Assembly: GCA_947643145.1 (NCBI GenBank)
Contig: CANRVD010000016.1
Coordinates: 1 to 46,329, forward strand
Length of the DNA: 46,329 nucleotides
DNA from: an uncultured bacterium
GTDB taxonomy: Bacteria > Bacillota > Clostridia > Lachnospirales > Lachnospiraceae
Direction: 5' to 3'
Part shown: piece by piece, positions 7,119-16,449 of the stretch
Position numbering within the stretch: the stretch's first letter is position 1
Layout of the letters: every line of letters starts with the position of its first letter
Translations under genes and position numbers: made by a program
The notes under the pieces: model-generated
The model's database searches: none
The model's input: only the letters and a program-made list of their open reading frames with translations
What the model was told of the DNA's origin: nothing

Positions 7119-7877
7119 ATGAAAATAGCAGTCTGTGAAGATGTCAGGGAAGAAGCGGACTGGCTCTGCAAAATAATTGAAAAGTGGTCATTGGAAAAGG
7201 AAATACATGCAGATGTTATTTCCTTTTCTGATGCTACTTCTTTTTTGTTTACAATAGAGGATACGGTATGGGATATTCTTTTTTTGGATATCAAAATGCC
7301 CGGAGAGGATGGAATTACTCTTGCAAAGCGCTTAAGGGCAAAAAAAGATGATATTCCGATTGTCTTTGTGACAGGGGAAAAAGAATATATGATGGAAGGC
7401 TATGAAGTGGAGGCTGCCCATTATCTGCTAAAGCCAGTGGCTGAGCAAAAAGTCTTTCTATGTCTTGAGCGGATTTATAGTAAGATGGGGAAGCAGGAGC
7501 CGGTTATTATTCTTCAGGCAGAAGGAGCTACGGTAAAACTGCTGCAAAAGGAAATCTATAAAGTTGAAGTATTTTCCCATAAGTTAGTTTATACAACAAA
7601 AAAAGGGATATATGAGGTGAGTTCCTCTATGAAGGAGGCAAAAAGGGCGTTGCAGGAAGACTGTTTTGCTGTCTGTCATAGAGGAATACTGGTAAATCTG
7701 CGGTATGTAGAATCCATTTATAAAAATTCTCTGATACTTTCAGATAAGGGAACGGATTTTCATATGGAAGTACCGGTAAGCCGACGGTTATATAATCAGA
7801 TAAACGAAGCGTTTATTACTTATTATGCAAATACGAGATTGCTTAAATGTAGTGTCAGCAAAAACACACTTCAGTAA
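7119..7877 (+). CDS. LytTR-family response regulator (AgrA/LytR type)
   Basis: This cytoplasmic DNA-binding regulator has 252 residues. The N-terminal receiver domain (residues 1-120) contains the acidic pocket ED at 7-8, the phosphoacceptor D57 in LFLDIKMPGEDG and K109 in LLKP. The C-terminal LytTR domain (about 130-235) has the typical CHRGILVNLRYVESI segment. Regulators of this class often control peptide signalling, bacteriocin or surface genes. Its partner kinase follows 21 nt downstream, and two ABC exporters come next, a common arrangement for exported peptide systems. No precursor-peptide gene was found. Confidence 0.92.
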   Translation: MKIAVCEDVREEADWLCKIIEKWSLEKEIHADVISFSDATSFLFTIEDTVWDILFLDIKMPGEDGITLAKRLRAKKDDIPIVFVTGEKEYMMEGYEVEAAHYLLKPVAEQKVFLCLERIYSKMGKQEPVIILQAEGATVKLLQKEIYKVEVFSHKLVYTTKKGIYEVSSSMKEAKRALQEDCFAVCHRGILVNLRYVESIYKNSLILSDKGTDFHMEVPVSRRLYNQINEAFITYYANTRLLKCSVSKNTLQ

Positions 7878-7898
7878 GCAGATGGAGGATAGGGAGAA

Positions 7899-8624
7899 AT
7901 GGATTGGGTAATTGTGCCTGGGATTGTTTTATTGATTGTATTTGCTGCCTGCGTACTGGTAATCAGAGTGTTTTTGCCAAGGCAGATTGTAAAAGAATTA
8001 GAAAAGTATCAAAATACGCTGATTGGCAGGCAGTTTGAAGAAATCCGCAATACGTATCGTGAAATGCGTGGGTGGAGGCACGATTACAAAAATCACATGC
8101 AGGTTCTGAAAATCTACGTGGAGAACAGGCAGTGGGAAGAATGCATGGCTTATATTGCGCAGATGAATCAGGATTTAAGTGATGTTGACCATGTGATTAA
8201 GACCGGAAATGTTATGGCAGACGCTATTGTGAACAGCAAGGTTTCTCTGGCAAAGGCGAAAAAGATCCAACTGGATGTAACGGTTAAGATTCCTAAGGAA
8301 CTGCCGGTATCTGATGTGGAGTTTTGTGTTTTGTTTGGCAATCTGATGGACAATGCAATCGAGGCATGTGAGAAGATACCGGAAGAGGAAGAACGGTTTA
8401 TCAGAGTGTTTATTGGCTTGTTTAAAAAGCAGTTTTACATCTCCATAACAAATGCAACGAATCAGAAAAAAAGGGTGCAGAGATATTATTCCTTAAAAGG
8501 GGAAGGGCATGGCTTTGGTTTATACCGTATTGATAAGATTATCAAAGAACGGAAGGGATATCTGAACCGGAAGGATGAACCGGGTGTATTTGCTACAGAA
8601 ATTATGCTGCCGTTTGTGCCGTGA
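7899..8624 (+). CDS. GHKL-type sensor histidine kinase (AgrC-like C-terminal half)
   Basis: The protein has 241 residues. One N-terminal membrane helix (about residues 5-25) is followed by a coiled linker and the H-box WRHDYKNHMQ with the phosphorylatable H61. The ATPase domain has N-box NLMDNAIEACE and a glycine box GHGFGLYRI. Typical AgrC proteins have six or seven membrane helices; this one has one, so it either senses through a very short region or needs another membrane partner. It is cotranscribed with the LytTR regulator. The ATG is preceded by GGAGGATAGGGAGAA. Confidence 0.9.
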   Translation: MDWVIVPGIVLLIVFAACVLVIRVFLPRQIVKELEKYQNTLIGRQFEEIRNTYREMRGWRHDYKNHMQVLKIYVENRQWEECMAYIAQMNQDLSDVDHVIKTGNVMADAIVNSKVSLAKAKKIQLDVTVKIPKELPVSDVEFCVLFGNLMDNAIEACEKIPEEEERFIRVFIGLFKKQFYISITNATNQKKRVQRYYSLKGEGHGFGLYRIDKIIKERKGYLNRKDEPGVFATEIMLPFVP

Positions 8625-8671
8625 AAAAGACCACTTATGAAAAAAGAATGATAAGGGAAAAAGAGTGTGTT

Positions 8672-8701
8672 ATCCTCTGTCTTAGAAAGCAGAGGATTTT
8701 C
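8672..8701 (+). terminator. Intrinsic terminator after the kinase gene
   Basis: An 8-bp stem ATCCTCTG / CAGAGGAT (8672-8679, 8690-8697) runs into TTTT. It separates the two-component genes from the ABC exporters. Confidence 0.7.
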
Positions 8702-8753
8702 TTATGTTATAAGAAAGTGCGCAGTATGTGGCAGTACACCAACAAAGCAGGTA

Positions 8754-8817
8754 TTGTGTCTGCACTGCGACACAAACATTGCGTTATGCGCAAGGGACAG
8801 CGCAGAAATGAGGAAAA
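8754..8817. repeat. Second copy of the dapB-upstream structured repeat (short form)
   Basis: TTGTGTCTGC...ACACAAACATTGCGTTATGCGCA followed by AGAAATGAGGAAAAA matches the start and end of the block at 2113-2295. The long middle of that copy is missing here. TTGTGTC/GACACAA can form a 7-bp hairpin. The right end supplies the GAGG ribosome site of the first ABC exporter. Confidence 0.55.
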
Positions 8818-8820
8818 AAT

Positions 8821-10698
8821 ATGGAAGACACAGCAAAAACATGGTTTGGTTTCAGGAAATATTTAAAATTTGTCTGGAAAGAGAAAAAATCGCTGTATTT
8901 ATATGGCATTCTATTTTTTCCGGCATTTATTGCAGCAAATTATTTTCAGGTTTACCTGCCAGGAATGGTTATTCAGGAGCTGGAAGAGGGAAAAACAATT
9001 ACTTTTTTGGGAATTAGCACACTGGCTGTTATTGCAGCGATGTTAGTTTGTATTATTCTGCGTGTAAAGATGATGTCTAAAATTGAATATGGGAATTGCA
9101 TGCTAACAGAGAAAATGCAGAATGAATACACCAGAAAAATGCTATATATTGATTACAGATATTTGGAAGATAAGGAATTTTTGTCCATACGGAATAAGAC
9201 GAAAGAAAGTCTTTTTGGAGGGAGTATTGGAGATGCACAAAGGAAGGCAAGACTGGTGGATTTTATGAATAATCTATGCATGGTTCTTACTACGGGTGGA
9301 AATATTTTGTTTTATTCCTTCTATTTATACGAGCTTTCGCCCTGGCTGCTCCTGATACTGGTTGTGATGCTGTTTCAGATTCTTTTTGTCAATAAGGTTC
9401 TTAAAAAGTATGAAATACAATATGCGGAGAATGGCGCCGCTTCCTGGCAGAAATTAGACTATGTCACGCGGAAGACAGAGGATTTTACGATGGCAAAGGA
9501 TATCAGGCTCTATCAGATGGATGTGTGGTTGTCCGGTCTGGTTGGCAAATATGATAAAGAGAGGATGAGATATAAGAAAAAGGAATTGCGGTTACGGGGA
9601 ACTGCTGAAATATTGAATACAGCAGTGTATGGTCTGTATTATGGACTCTTTTTTTACTCTGTTCTGAACCGGATGTGGGAGGGGAGCATTGGTGTATCAG
9701 ATGTGGTTTTTTATGCAGGGATGGGGCCTGCTCTGTATCATATGGCAAGCCGTGACTTTTATAACAGTATTTTTATGTTGCTAAAGATTTCGATTGGGTT
9801 TAGCCGTTTTCAGGAGTATATGGATTATGGGGAAGATACAGGGCAGATGGAGGTTGCCGTAAAAAAAGAGGCACCTGTCATTTCCCTGGAGCATGTCAGC
9901 TTTTCTTATCCAGGCAGCAGTAAAACGGTATTGCAGGATCTGAACCTAACGATTCCAGCAGGGGAAAAGTTAGCAATTGTCGGAGTAAATGGTGCAGGAA
10001 AGACTACTTTAATGAAATTAATCTGCGGACTGCTTCATCCAACAGAAGGAAGGATTCTTCTGAATGGCACAGATATGGAAGAAATGGAAGCGGAAGAGAG
10101 GTATGCATGGTTTTCCTGTACTTTTCAGGATGTTCAGTTCCTGCCGTTTTCGATTCGGGAAAATATCTCCATGCAGGTATCGGCTCATTCTGCTTTTGGA
10201 GAGTCAGAAGAATCTGAGCAGTTAGCTGCGCCTGAAAGCAGCATGGAGGATGAATATGTTGAAGACAGAATATGGGAATGTCTTAGGATGGCAGGAATGG
10301 AAGAAGATATCCTACAGTTACCGGAACAGTTAGATACCGTACTTGAGAAAAATATAAATGAAAATGCGACAGACTTTTCCGGTGGGCAGAGACAGAAGCT
10401 GATTCTTGCAAGAGCTCTTTACCGAAATGCCGGGGTGCTGATTCTGGATGAACCAACGGCTGCTTTAGATGCACTGGCAGAAAATGATATTTACGAAAAA
10501 TATGCTGGATTTGCAGAGAACAAAACTTCTTTTTTTGTTTCCCACAGACTTTCAAGTACTAGATTTTGTGACAGAATCCTCTTAATTAACGGGGGCAGGG
10601 TAGAAGAGGAGGGGACACATGAGGAGCTGTTAGCCGCAAAAGGTTTATATGCACAAATGTTTGCAGTACAAAGCAGATATTACAAGGGGGTGTTTTAG
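8821..10698 (+). CDS. ABC exporter, fused membrane and ATPase domains (first of pair)
   Basis: This 625-residue half-transporter has an N-terminal domain of about five to six membrane helices (residues 25-320). The C-terminal ATPase has Walker A GVNGAGKTT near 387, signature DFSGGQRQKL near 517, Walker B LILDEPTAALD near 540 and switch histidine SHRLSS near 573. Between the Q-loop and the signature there is an unusual acidic/serine-rich insertion of about 30 residues (around 458-485). It is followed 1 nt later by a second fused exporter, so the two probably form a heterodimer. Adjacency to a LytTR/GHKL pair suggests a regulated export or resistance function. The substrate is unknown. Confidence 0.9.
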   Translation: MEDTAKTWFGFRKYLKFVWKEKKSLYLYGILFFPAFIAANYFQVYLPGMVIQELEEGKTITFLGISTLAVIAAMLVCIILRVKMMSKIEYGNCMLTEKMQNEYTRKMLYIDYRYLEDKEFLSIRNKTKESLFGGSIGDAQRKARLVDFMNNLCMVLTTGGNILFYSFYLYELSPWLLLILVVMLFQILFVNKVLKKYEIQYAENGAASWQKLDYVTRKTEDFTMAKDIRLYQMDVWLSGLVGKYDKERMRYKKKELRLRGTAEILNTAVYGLYYGLFFYSVLNRMWEGSIGVSDVVFYAGMGPALYHMASRDFYNSIFMLLKISIGFSRFQEYMDYGEDTGQMEVAVKKEAPVISLEHVSFSYPGSSKTVLQDLNLTIPAGEKLAIVGVNGAGKTTLMKLICGLLHPTEGRILLNGTDMEEMEAEERYAWFSCTFQDVQFLPFSIRENISMQVSAHSAFGESEESEQLAAPESSMEDEYVEDRIWECLRMAGMEEDILQLPEQLDTVLEKNINENATDFSGGQRQKLILARALYRNAGVLILDEPTAALDALAENDIYEKYAGFAENKTSFFVSHRLSSTRFCDRILLINGGRVEEEGTHEELLAAKGLYAQMFAVQSRYYKGVF

Positions 10699-10699
10699 A

Positions 10700-12562
10700 G
10701 TGAAGGGAGAAAAGTTGTCAATCAGAGAGATGATTCAAATAAACTGCCGTGGAATTTCACTTATTTTTAAATTAGTTCCTTGGAATCTGCCATTTTGTTG
10801 TATTACTGCTTTCTTAGATGTTTTATATTCCTACTGGTCTTATCTTTTTTTGGCAAGGTTAGTGGATGACATTGCAGAGAAGGTTTCTAAAGCTGTTATC
10901 ATACAGGATGCCATTCTTTTGGTAGGTGGGTATCTTTTTGTGCAGACAGTTTTTGAGATATGGATGCATTATTATTTTTATTGCAGTTCCAATATATGGG
11001 AGCAGGCAAATTACCATCTGAACCAGAAAATCATGAACATGGATTATGAGTATATGGAATCGGAACATATACAGAATATGCGCCGGGATATTGATGCAAT
11101 GGCAAGGAATGACGGAGGCGGCATGAATCTGCTGTTCTGGTATATCACACCTGTTATTGAAAAAACGCTTCATATACTGATTGCTTTTGGGTACACGGCA
11201 TATTTACTTAGCAGATGCCGTATTGTTTTTGAGGGAGAGCCGGTAAAGGCTATTGCATTTTCTGTTTTTTTTATATGTGTCCTTGTGGTTATGATAGTGC
11301 TTTCCATTAGAATCAATAAAGATGCGCAGGAGAAGATTTATCAGTGTAGTGAAAAAAGTCTGCCTTATTATAGACATTATAATTTCTACACAAATGAATA
11401 TATTGCAAAAGAAGAGTGTGGTAAGACGATTCGGATGTTCCACCAGCAGAATTTATTGTTTTACCGGATTGCGGAATTATATGAAAAAATTTATAAAATT
11501 ATTACTTTAGTTAAAAATCTGCGTGAAAAAGTTAGCGTAGCAACAGGGATAATAGAGGCAGTTATTTCTGGCTTTATTTATTTTATACTGGGAGTGATGG
11601 TGCTTAAGAATGCCATTACAATCGGCAGTGTCTGTTTATATGCCGGCTGTATCAGTAATTTTTTGCTTCATTTCAGGGAATGGATTAGCCAGTTGACACA
11701 GTTGGCTGCAAATACAAAATATGTAAAAATGTATTTTGACTTCATAGATATTCCGCAAAAAAAATACGAAGGTACGCTTCCGGTAGAAAAAAGGGATGAC
11801 GACCGTTTTCTGATTGAGTTTCGTCATGTTTCCTTTCGGTATCCCGGCTCTGAAACAGATGTGCTGAAAGATTTTTCCATTAAATTCCAGATTGGGGAAC
11901 GGCTGGCGGTTGTCGGAAAAAATGGATCTGGAAAGACTACCTTTATCAAGCTGCTTTGCAGGCTGTATGATCCGACAGAAGGAGAAATACTGCTCAATGG
12001 CATTGATATCCGAAAGTTTGACTATAAGGAATACCTCTCCCTGTTCAGTGTGGTATTTCAGGATTTTAAAATTCCGGCGCTGCCTTTGGGAGAAAACGTA
12101 GCTGTTTCGTTAGAATATGATGAGGAAAAAGTCTTGTATGCTTTGGAACGGGTAGGGTTAGGAGCGTTACTTCAGAAAATGCCGAATGGATTAGAGACAC
12201 CGATTTATACTGACTTTGACAGGAATGGCGTGGATATTTCCGGCGGAGAGGCACAAAAAGTGGCGATTGCCAGAGCACTCTATCACGATACTCCTTTTGT
12301 GATTCTGGATGAACCAACCGCGGCGTTAGATGCACTGGCGGAATATGAAATTTATTCCAAATTTGATGATTTAGTTGGGACAAAAACCGCAGTATATATC
12401 TCACACCGCCTCTCAAGCTGCCAGTTCTGCAATGATATTTTGGTCATTGATAAGGGAAAGGCTGTGCAGAGAGGAAGTCATGCAGATTTGATTCAGGAAA
12501 AGGAGGGATTATATTATACACTATGGAATACGCAGGCGCAGTATTACCAGTTGGAAAAATAG
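10700..12562 (+). CDS. ABC exporter, fused membrane and ATPase domains (second of pair)
   Basis: This 620-residue half-transporter has membrane helices over about residues 20-330. The ATPase has Walker A GKNGSGKTT near 405, signature DISGGEAQKVAIARAL near 511, Walker B FVILDEPTAALD near 532 and SHRLSS. The open frame extends upstream into the previous gene, but a GTG at 10700 follows GGGGG and comes directly after the TAG of the first exporter, so I take it as the start. Both ATP sites look complete in each partner. Like its neighbour it belongs to the MdlB/BmrA-type multidrug or peptide exporter group. Confidence 0.9.
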   Translation: MKGEKLSIREMIQINCRGISLIFKLVPWNLPFCCITAFLDVLYSYWSYLFLARLVDDIAEKVSKAVIIQDAILLVGGYLFVQTVFEIWMHYYFYCSSNIWEQANYHLNQKIMNMDYEYMESEHIQNMRRDIDAMARNDGGGMNLLFWYITPVIEKTLHILIAFGYTAYLLSRCRIVFEGEPVKAIAFSVFFICVLVVMIVLSIRINKDAQEKIYQCSEKSLPYYRHYNFYTNEYIAKEECGKTIRMFHQQNLLFYRIAELYEKIYKIITLVKNLREKVSVATGIIEAVISGFIYFILGVMVLKNAITIGSVCLYAGCISNFLLHFREWISQLTQLAANTKYVKMYFDFIDIPQKKYEGTLPVEKRDDDRFLIEFRHVSFRYPGSETDVLKDFSIKFQIGERLAVVGKNGSGKTTFIKLLCRLYDPTEGEILLNGIDIRKFDYKEYLSLFSVVFQDFKIPALPLGENVAVSLEYDEEKVLYALERVGLGALLQKMPNGLETPIYTDFDRNGVDISGGEAQKVAIARALYHDTPFVILDEPTAALDALAEYEIYSKFDDLVGTKTAVYISHRLSSCQFCNDILVIDKGKAVQRGSHADLIQEKEGLYYTLWNTQAQYYQLEK

Positions 12563-12615
12563 TGTAAAAATCCACCCTGTTGCTGTTTTTTCTCGGCGGA
12601 CTTTAAAACGGGTGA

Positions 12616-12644
12616 TTGACATTACTCGCAGTATGACGTATTAT
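12616..12644 (+). promoter_or_regulatory. Strong sigma-A promoter for the purF-like gene
   Basis: TTGACA (12616-12621), a 17-bp spacer and TATTAT (12639-12644) lie 57 nt before the start codon. The leader is short and shows no purine riboswitch. Confidence 0.8.
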
Positions 12645-12701
12645 TTAATATGAAAAAGAAGTTATAATTTACGGTATGCGAAAGGAAAATGAGGAAGGAC
12701 A

Positions 12702-14108
12702 ATGGGCGGATTTTTTGGTGTTGCATCGAAGCAGGATTGTGTTTTTGATTTATTTTTTGGAATTGATTACCACTCTCATTTAGGAACGAGACGTGGTGGG
12801 ATGACGGTATATGGTGAGAATGGCTTTGACCGTTCGATTCATAATATAGAAAATGCACCATTTCGTACAAAATTTGATAAAGATGTCAAAGAAATGAAAG
12901 GGAAGATGGGAATTGGCTGTATTTCTGATTATGAGCCACAGCCTCTGCTGGTGCGTTCCCATCATGGCACATATGCCTTAACCACAGTCAGTAAAATCAA
13001 CAATCTGGATGAAATTTGCAGCGAACTGTTTGAAAATGGCCATGCACATTTTCTGGAAATGAGCGGAGGTGATATTAATGCTACAGAGTTGATTGCGGCA
13101 TTGATTAACCAGAAGGAAAATCTGATCGAAGGAATTGAGTATGCATTGAATAAGGTGGATGGTTCCGTATCCATTTTGTTAATGAATCAGACAGGAATTT
13201 ATGCTGCTAGAGACAGATACGGGCGCACCCCGATTGTTGTTGGTAAAAAGGAAGATGCGTTCTGTATTTCTTTTGAAAATTTTGCATATAAAAATCTTGG
13301 CTATACCGATTATAAGGAATTAGGGCCGGGAGAAATTGCAGTTATTACGGAAAAAAGCTGTGTGACACTTGCAGAGCCGGGTGAGGAAATGAAAATCTGT
13401 ACCTTTTTATGGGTATACTATGGATATCCGTCCAGCTACTACGAGGGAACCAATGTAGAGAATATGCGTTATGAGTGTGGAAGGAAGATGGCCAAACGTG
13501 ACAATGTTAAGCCTGATATTGTAGCAGGCGTGCCGGATTCCGGGATTGCCCATGCGATTGGTTATGCCAATGAGTCCGGGATTCCATTTTCCAGACCATT
13601 TATTAAATATACACCAACCTGGCCACGTTCTTTTATGCCTACGATACAGAGCCAGCGTAATTTAATTGCAAAAATGAAGCTTCTTGCAGTAGAAGATTTG
13701 ATTCGTGATAAGAGTCTTCTTTTAATTGATGATTCTATTGTGAGGGGAACGCAGCTAAGGGAAACAACAGAGTTCCTATACCAGAGTGGTGCAAAGGAAG
13801 TGCATATACGTCCTGCCTGTCCGCCGCTTTTGTATGGTTGCAAGTATCTTAACTTTTCCCGTTCTTCTTCAGAGATGGATTTAATTACAAGGCGTGTCAT
13901 TAATAAACTCGAAGATGGCAATGTAACAGAGGAAATGCTGGAGGAGTATGCGAATCCAGAGTCACCAAAGTATGAACGTATGGTAGAGGAAATCCGTAAG
14001 GAGTTAAATTTTACTTCCCTTCGTTATAACCGTCTGGATGATATGTTAAATTCTATTGACATTGATAAGTGCAAGCTCTGCACATACTGTTGGAATGGAA
14101 AAGAGTAG
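12702..14108 (+). CDS. PurF-like protein with an apparently inactive glutaminase domain
   Basis: This 468-residue protein has the two-domain layout of amidophosphoribosyltransferase (PurF), which makes phosphoribosylamine in purine synthesis. The C-terminal phosphoribosyltransferase domain keeps the PRPP loop LLLIDDSIVRGTQ near 340-352 and the GVPDSG motif. The N-terminus begins MGGFFG where active PurF has a nucleophile Cys (CGIFG), and the oxyanion-hole NGN is replaced by VSKINN. Glutamine hydrolysis is therefore unlikely. The tail has clustered cysteines (CKLCTYC), reminiscent of the Fe-S cluster of some PurF proteins. It may use ammonia, regulate, or act on another substrate. It heads a run leading to the c-di-AMP genes. 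Confidence 0.85.
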   Translation: MGGFFGVASKQDCVFDLFFGIDYHSHLGTRRGGMTVYGENGFDRSIHNIENAPFRTKFDKDVKEMKGKMGIGCISDYEPQPLLVRSHHGTYALTTVSKINNLDEICSELFENGHAHFLEMSGGDINATELIAALINQKENLIEGIEYALNKVDGSVSILLMNQTGIYAARDRYGRTPIVVGKKEDAFCISFENFAYKNLGYTDYKELGPGEIAVITEKSCVTLAEPGEEMKICTFLWVYYGYPSSYYEGTNVENMRYECGRKMAKRDNVKPDIVAGVPDSGIAHAIGYANESGIPFSRPFIKYTPTWPRSFMPTIQSQRNLIAKMKLLAVEDLIRDKSLLLIDDSIVRGTQLRETTEFLYQSGAKEVHIRPACPPLLYGCKYLNFSRSSSEMDLITRRVINKLEDGNVTEEMLEEYANPESPKYERMVEEIRKELNFTSLRYNRLDDMLNSIDIDKCKLCTYCWNGKE

Positions 14109-14125
14109 TCTAAAGGAGACTTTAC

Positions 14126-14551
14126 ATGGTAAACGAGAAAAAGGTGCGTATTATGACGCAAATCGCTCTCGATGAAATGAAATATCATAAAAAAGAAATT
14201 AGTGAGGGCGGATATTATAAGTCGGATTATGTCCGCTCTCATATCGTATCTTCCGTATGGAATGTAACAGTCAGTTATTTTTTGCTTTTATTTTTAATCA
14301 TGTTATACCATGCGGATTACATTTTTGTGAATGTAGCACGTTTGGATTATGAGAAATATGGATTTATAGCGCTTGGTGTTTATATTGGTCTGATGGTACT
14401 GGTAATCTTATTTTCTTATTTTCATTTTACCCAGAAATATGTAGGAAATAAAGCCATTTTGCGGGAGTATCGGGAAAAATTAAAGGAATTGGATGATTTT
14501 TATCTGCAAAGCAGGGAGGAGGCAGAACATGACACAGCTACTGGTGCTTAG
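14126..14551 (+). CDS. Uncharacterised two-helix membrane protein
   Basis: The family is not recognised. The protein has 141 residues: a charged N-terminal cytoplasmic segment of about 45 residues, two hydrophobic helices (about 47-68 and 79-98) and a charged helical C-terminus. The start follows AAAGGAGACTTTAC. It lies 17 nt after the PurF-like gene and overlaps the next membrane gene by 23 nt, a layout that suggests the two products act together. Placement directly before cdaA-cdaR is the only clue to role. Confidence 0.75.
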   Translation: MVNEKKVRIMTQIALDEMKYHKKEISEGGYYKSDYVRSHIVSSVWNVTVSYFLLLFLIMLYHADYIFVNVARLDYEKYGFIALGVYIGLMVLVILFSYFHFTQKYVGNKAILREYREKLKELDDFYLQSREEAEHDTATGA

Positions 14552-15497
14552 GGAACACATACAGAAGTTCTATCAGAGGTATGCGCTGTTTCTTACTCCG
14601 CTTTTTCGCTTTGTCATTGGCTTTATTACTTTTTCATCCGTAAACCGGATAATAGGGTATAATCCTGCACTGCACCAGTTCTATGTGGAATTGCTGCTTG
14701 CATTGGTAAGTGTACTGATGCCTGGCAGTATCCTGCTGTTTTTTGGGGCGGTCTTTGTCTGTGTGCACATTTTTTATGTATCACAGATACTTGCACTGGT
14801 GGTTGCAGCGATTTTTGCAATTATCTATTTTGCCTATATTAAGTTTGTGCCAAAGTATGCTTATGCGATTTTTGCGATTCCCATTGCGTTTCCATTACAT
14901 CTTGTATACGGGATTCCGGTTTTATTAGGGCTGATGCTGTCACCGGTAGCTATCGTGCCGATTATCTGCGGAGTGGGAATTTACTATCTGCTGCAGGCGG
15001 TAACTTATGTTGTAAGTACATCAACAGATACCAGTATTAATATATATCATGCTGTTTTAAAGCAGTTTTTTGATTCCAAAGAAATGTATGCAATGATTAT
15101 TATTTTTTCCTTTGTCGCTGTCCTTGTATACATTCTGCGCAACAGAGAGTGGAATTACTCCTTTGAAATTGCGATTGTTGCTGGTATTGTCAGCAATGAT
15201 ATTTTACTTTTGCTTGTTAAGTATCTGCTGGATATTAATATAAATGTAGGACTTTTTTTCGTAGGAAGTATTTTTTCTGGTGCATTTGTTTGGATTCTCC
15301 ACTTTATGCATTTGGCGCTGAATTATGCCGGAGTAGAAAACCTGCAGTTTGAAGATGAGGAATATTATTATTATGTGCGGGCGGTGCCAAAGATGAATGT
15401 CGCAGCGCCAAGCAAGCATGTGAAAAAGATTAATGCAAGACATTTCTCAGAACATATGCAGGGTATGAAGGATGGGAAGGAAACAGTACAGAAATGA
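14529..15497 (+). CDS. Uncharacterised multi-pass membrane protein
   Basis: The protein has 322 residues, of which about 20-290 are dominated by eight or more hydrophobic helices, followed by a soluble tail of about 50 residues. No transporter motif was recognised. I choose the ATG at 14529 because AGGGAGGAGG lies 6 nt upstream; the longer frame from 14493 has no ribosome site. It overlaps the previous gene by 23 nt and ends 8 nt before cdaA, so it is probably co-translated with both. A permease or a membrane scaffold for the cyclase are possibilities; the sequence does not decide. Confidence 0.8.
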   Translation: MTQLLVLREHIQKFYQRYALFLTPLFRFVIGFITFSSVNRIIGYNPALHQFYVELLLALVSVLMPGSILLFFGAVFVCVHIFYVSQILALVVAAIFAIIYFAYIKFVPKYAYAIFAIPIAFPLHLVYGIPVLLGLMLSPVAIVPIICGVGIYYLLQAVTYVVSTSTDTSINIYHAVLKQFFDSKEMYAMIIIFSFVAVLVYILRNREWNYSFEIAIVAGIVSNDILLLLVKYLLDININVGLFFVGSIFSGAFVWILHFMHLALNYAGVENLQFEDEEYYYYVRAVPKMNVAAPSKHVKKINARHFSEHMQGMKDGKETVQK

Positions 15498-15505
15498 GGT
15501 GAATT

Positions 15506-16405
15506 ATGGATTCTATAATGCAGGTGATTCGGGATACCATCTATTTTCTGTCATTACCGAAAATGACGCTGGTTGATGTATTAGAAATAATAATTATATC
15601 TACTGTTTTGTACCATATTATCATGTGGGTAAGAAAGACAAGAGCATGGAATTTGTTAAAAGGAATTGCTGTACTGCTATTATGTTATCTGATGGCATAT
15701 TTCCTGAATATGAATGTAATCTTATGGATTTTTAATAAAACACTGGCCATTGGTATTACTGCCCTTGCGGTAGTATTCCAGCCGGAACTTCGTAAGGCAT
15801 TGGAAGAACTGGGCAGGAAAAATTTTGTGACCTCCCTGATTCCATCCCCTGATTCCAAGGACAAAGAAGTTCTTTTTTCAGACCGTTCTATCAATGAAAT
15901 TGTTAAGGCAACAGTAGAACTGGCAAAGGCAAAGACGGGGGCTTTAATTATTTTGGAAAAGGATATCAGCCTTGCAGAATATGAGCGCACAGGAATTACG
16001 ATTGATTCTGCCATTAGCAGCCAGCTTTTAATTAATATCTTTGAACATAATACGCCATTACATGACGGTGCCGTTATTTTAAGAAATGACCGAATTGTTT
16101 CGGCAACCTGTTATCTTCCTTTATCTGATAATCTTGGATTGTCAAAGGAACTGGGAACAAGGCACCGTGCCGGAGTGGGTATCAGCGAAGTAAGTGACAG
16201 CACAACGATTATTGTATCAGAGGAGACAGGAAAGATATCTGTGGCAATCCGTGGAAAGCTGCTTCGCAATGTGGATGGAGAGTTATTAAAGAAGAAGATG
16301 GGGGAACTTCAGGGTAAGAGTTTGGAAGGAAAGGAAAAGAAATCGTTTTCCATTCGGAAGGGGGTACAGCGCATTAAATTACGTGCTGTCAAAAAGGAAA
16401 AATAG
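15506..16405 (+). CDS. cdaA: Diadenylate cyclase CdaA
   Basis: This membrane-bound enzyme makes c-di-AMP from two ATP. Three N-terminal membrane helices (about residues 20-90) precede the DAC domain. The catalytic motifs are intact: DGA at 187-189 and TRHR at 218-221. Its 299 residues are normal. The ATG follows AGGTGAATT. It is followed 44 nt later by cdaR, the usual partner, and preceded by two unknown membrane genes. The usual third gene glmM is not adjacent. c-di-AMP controls potassium and osmolyte uptake and wall homeostasis in this phylum. Confidence 0.96.
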   Translation: MDSIMQVIRDTIYFLSLPKMTLVDVLEIIIISTVLYHIIMWVRKTRAWNLLKGIAVLLLCYLMAYFLNMNVILWIFNKTLAIGITALAVVFQPELRKALEELGRKNFVTSLIPSPDSKDKEVLFSDRSINEIVKATVELAKAKTGALIILEKDISLAEYERTGITIDSAISSQLLINIFEHNTPLHDGAVILRNDRIVSATCYLPLSDNLGLSKELGTRHRAGVGISEVSDSTTIIVSEETGKISVAIRGKLLRNVDGELLKKKMGELQGKSLEGKEKKSFSIRKGVQRIKLRAVKKEK

Positions 16406-16449
16406 CGCTTTATAAAGGGCATTTGATAAGACAGGCAGGAGGGATATGT

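Noticed and set aside
8621-9017. Short frames around the start of the first ABC exporter
   Set aside because: They run through a terminator and a repeat, then overlap the exporter in other frames. No peptide leader or ribosome site was seen.
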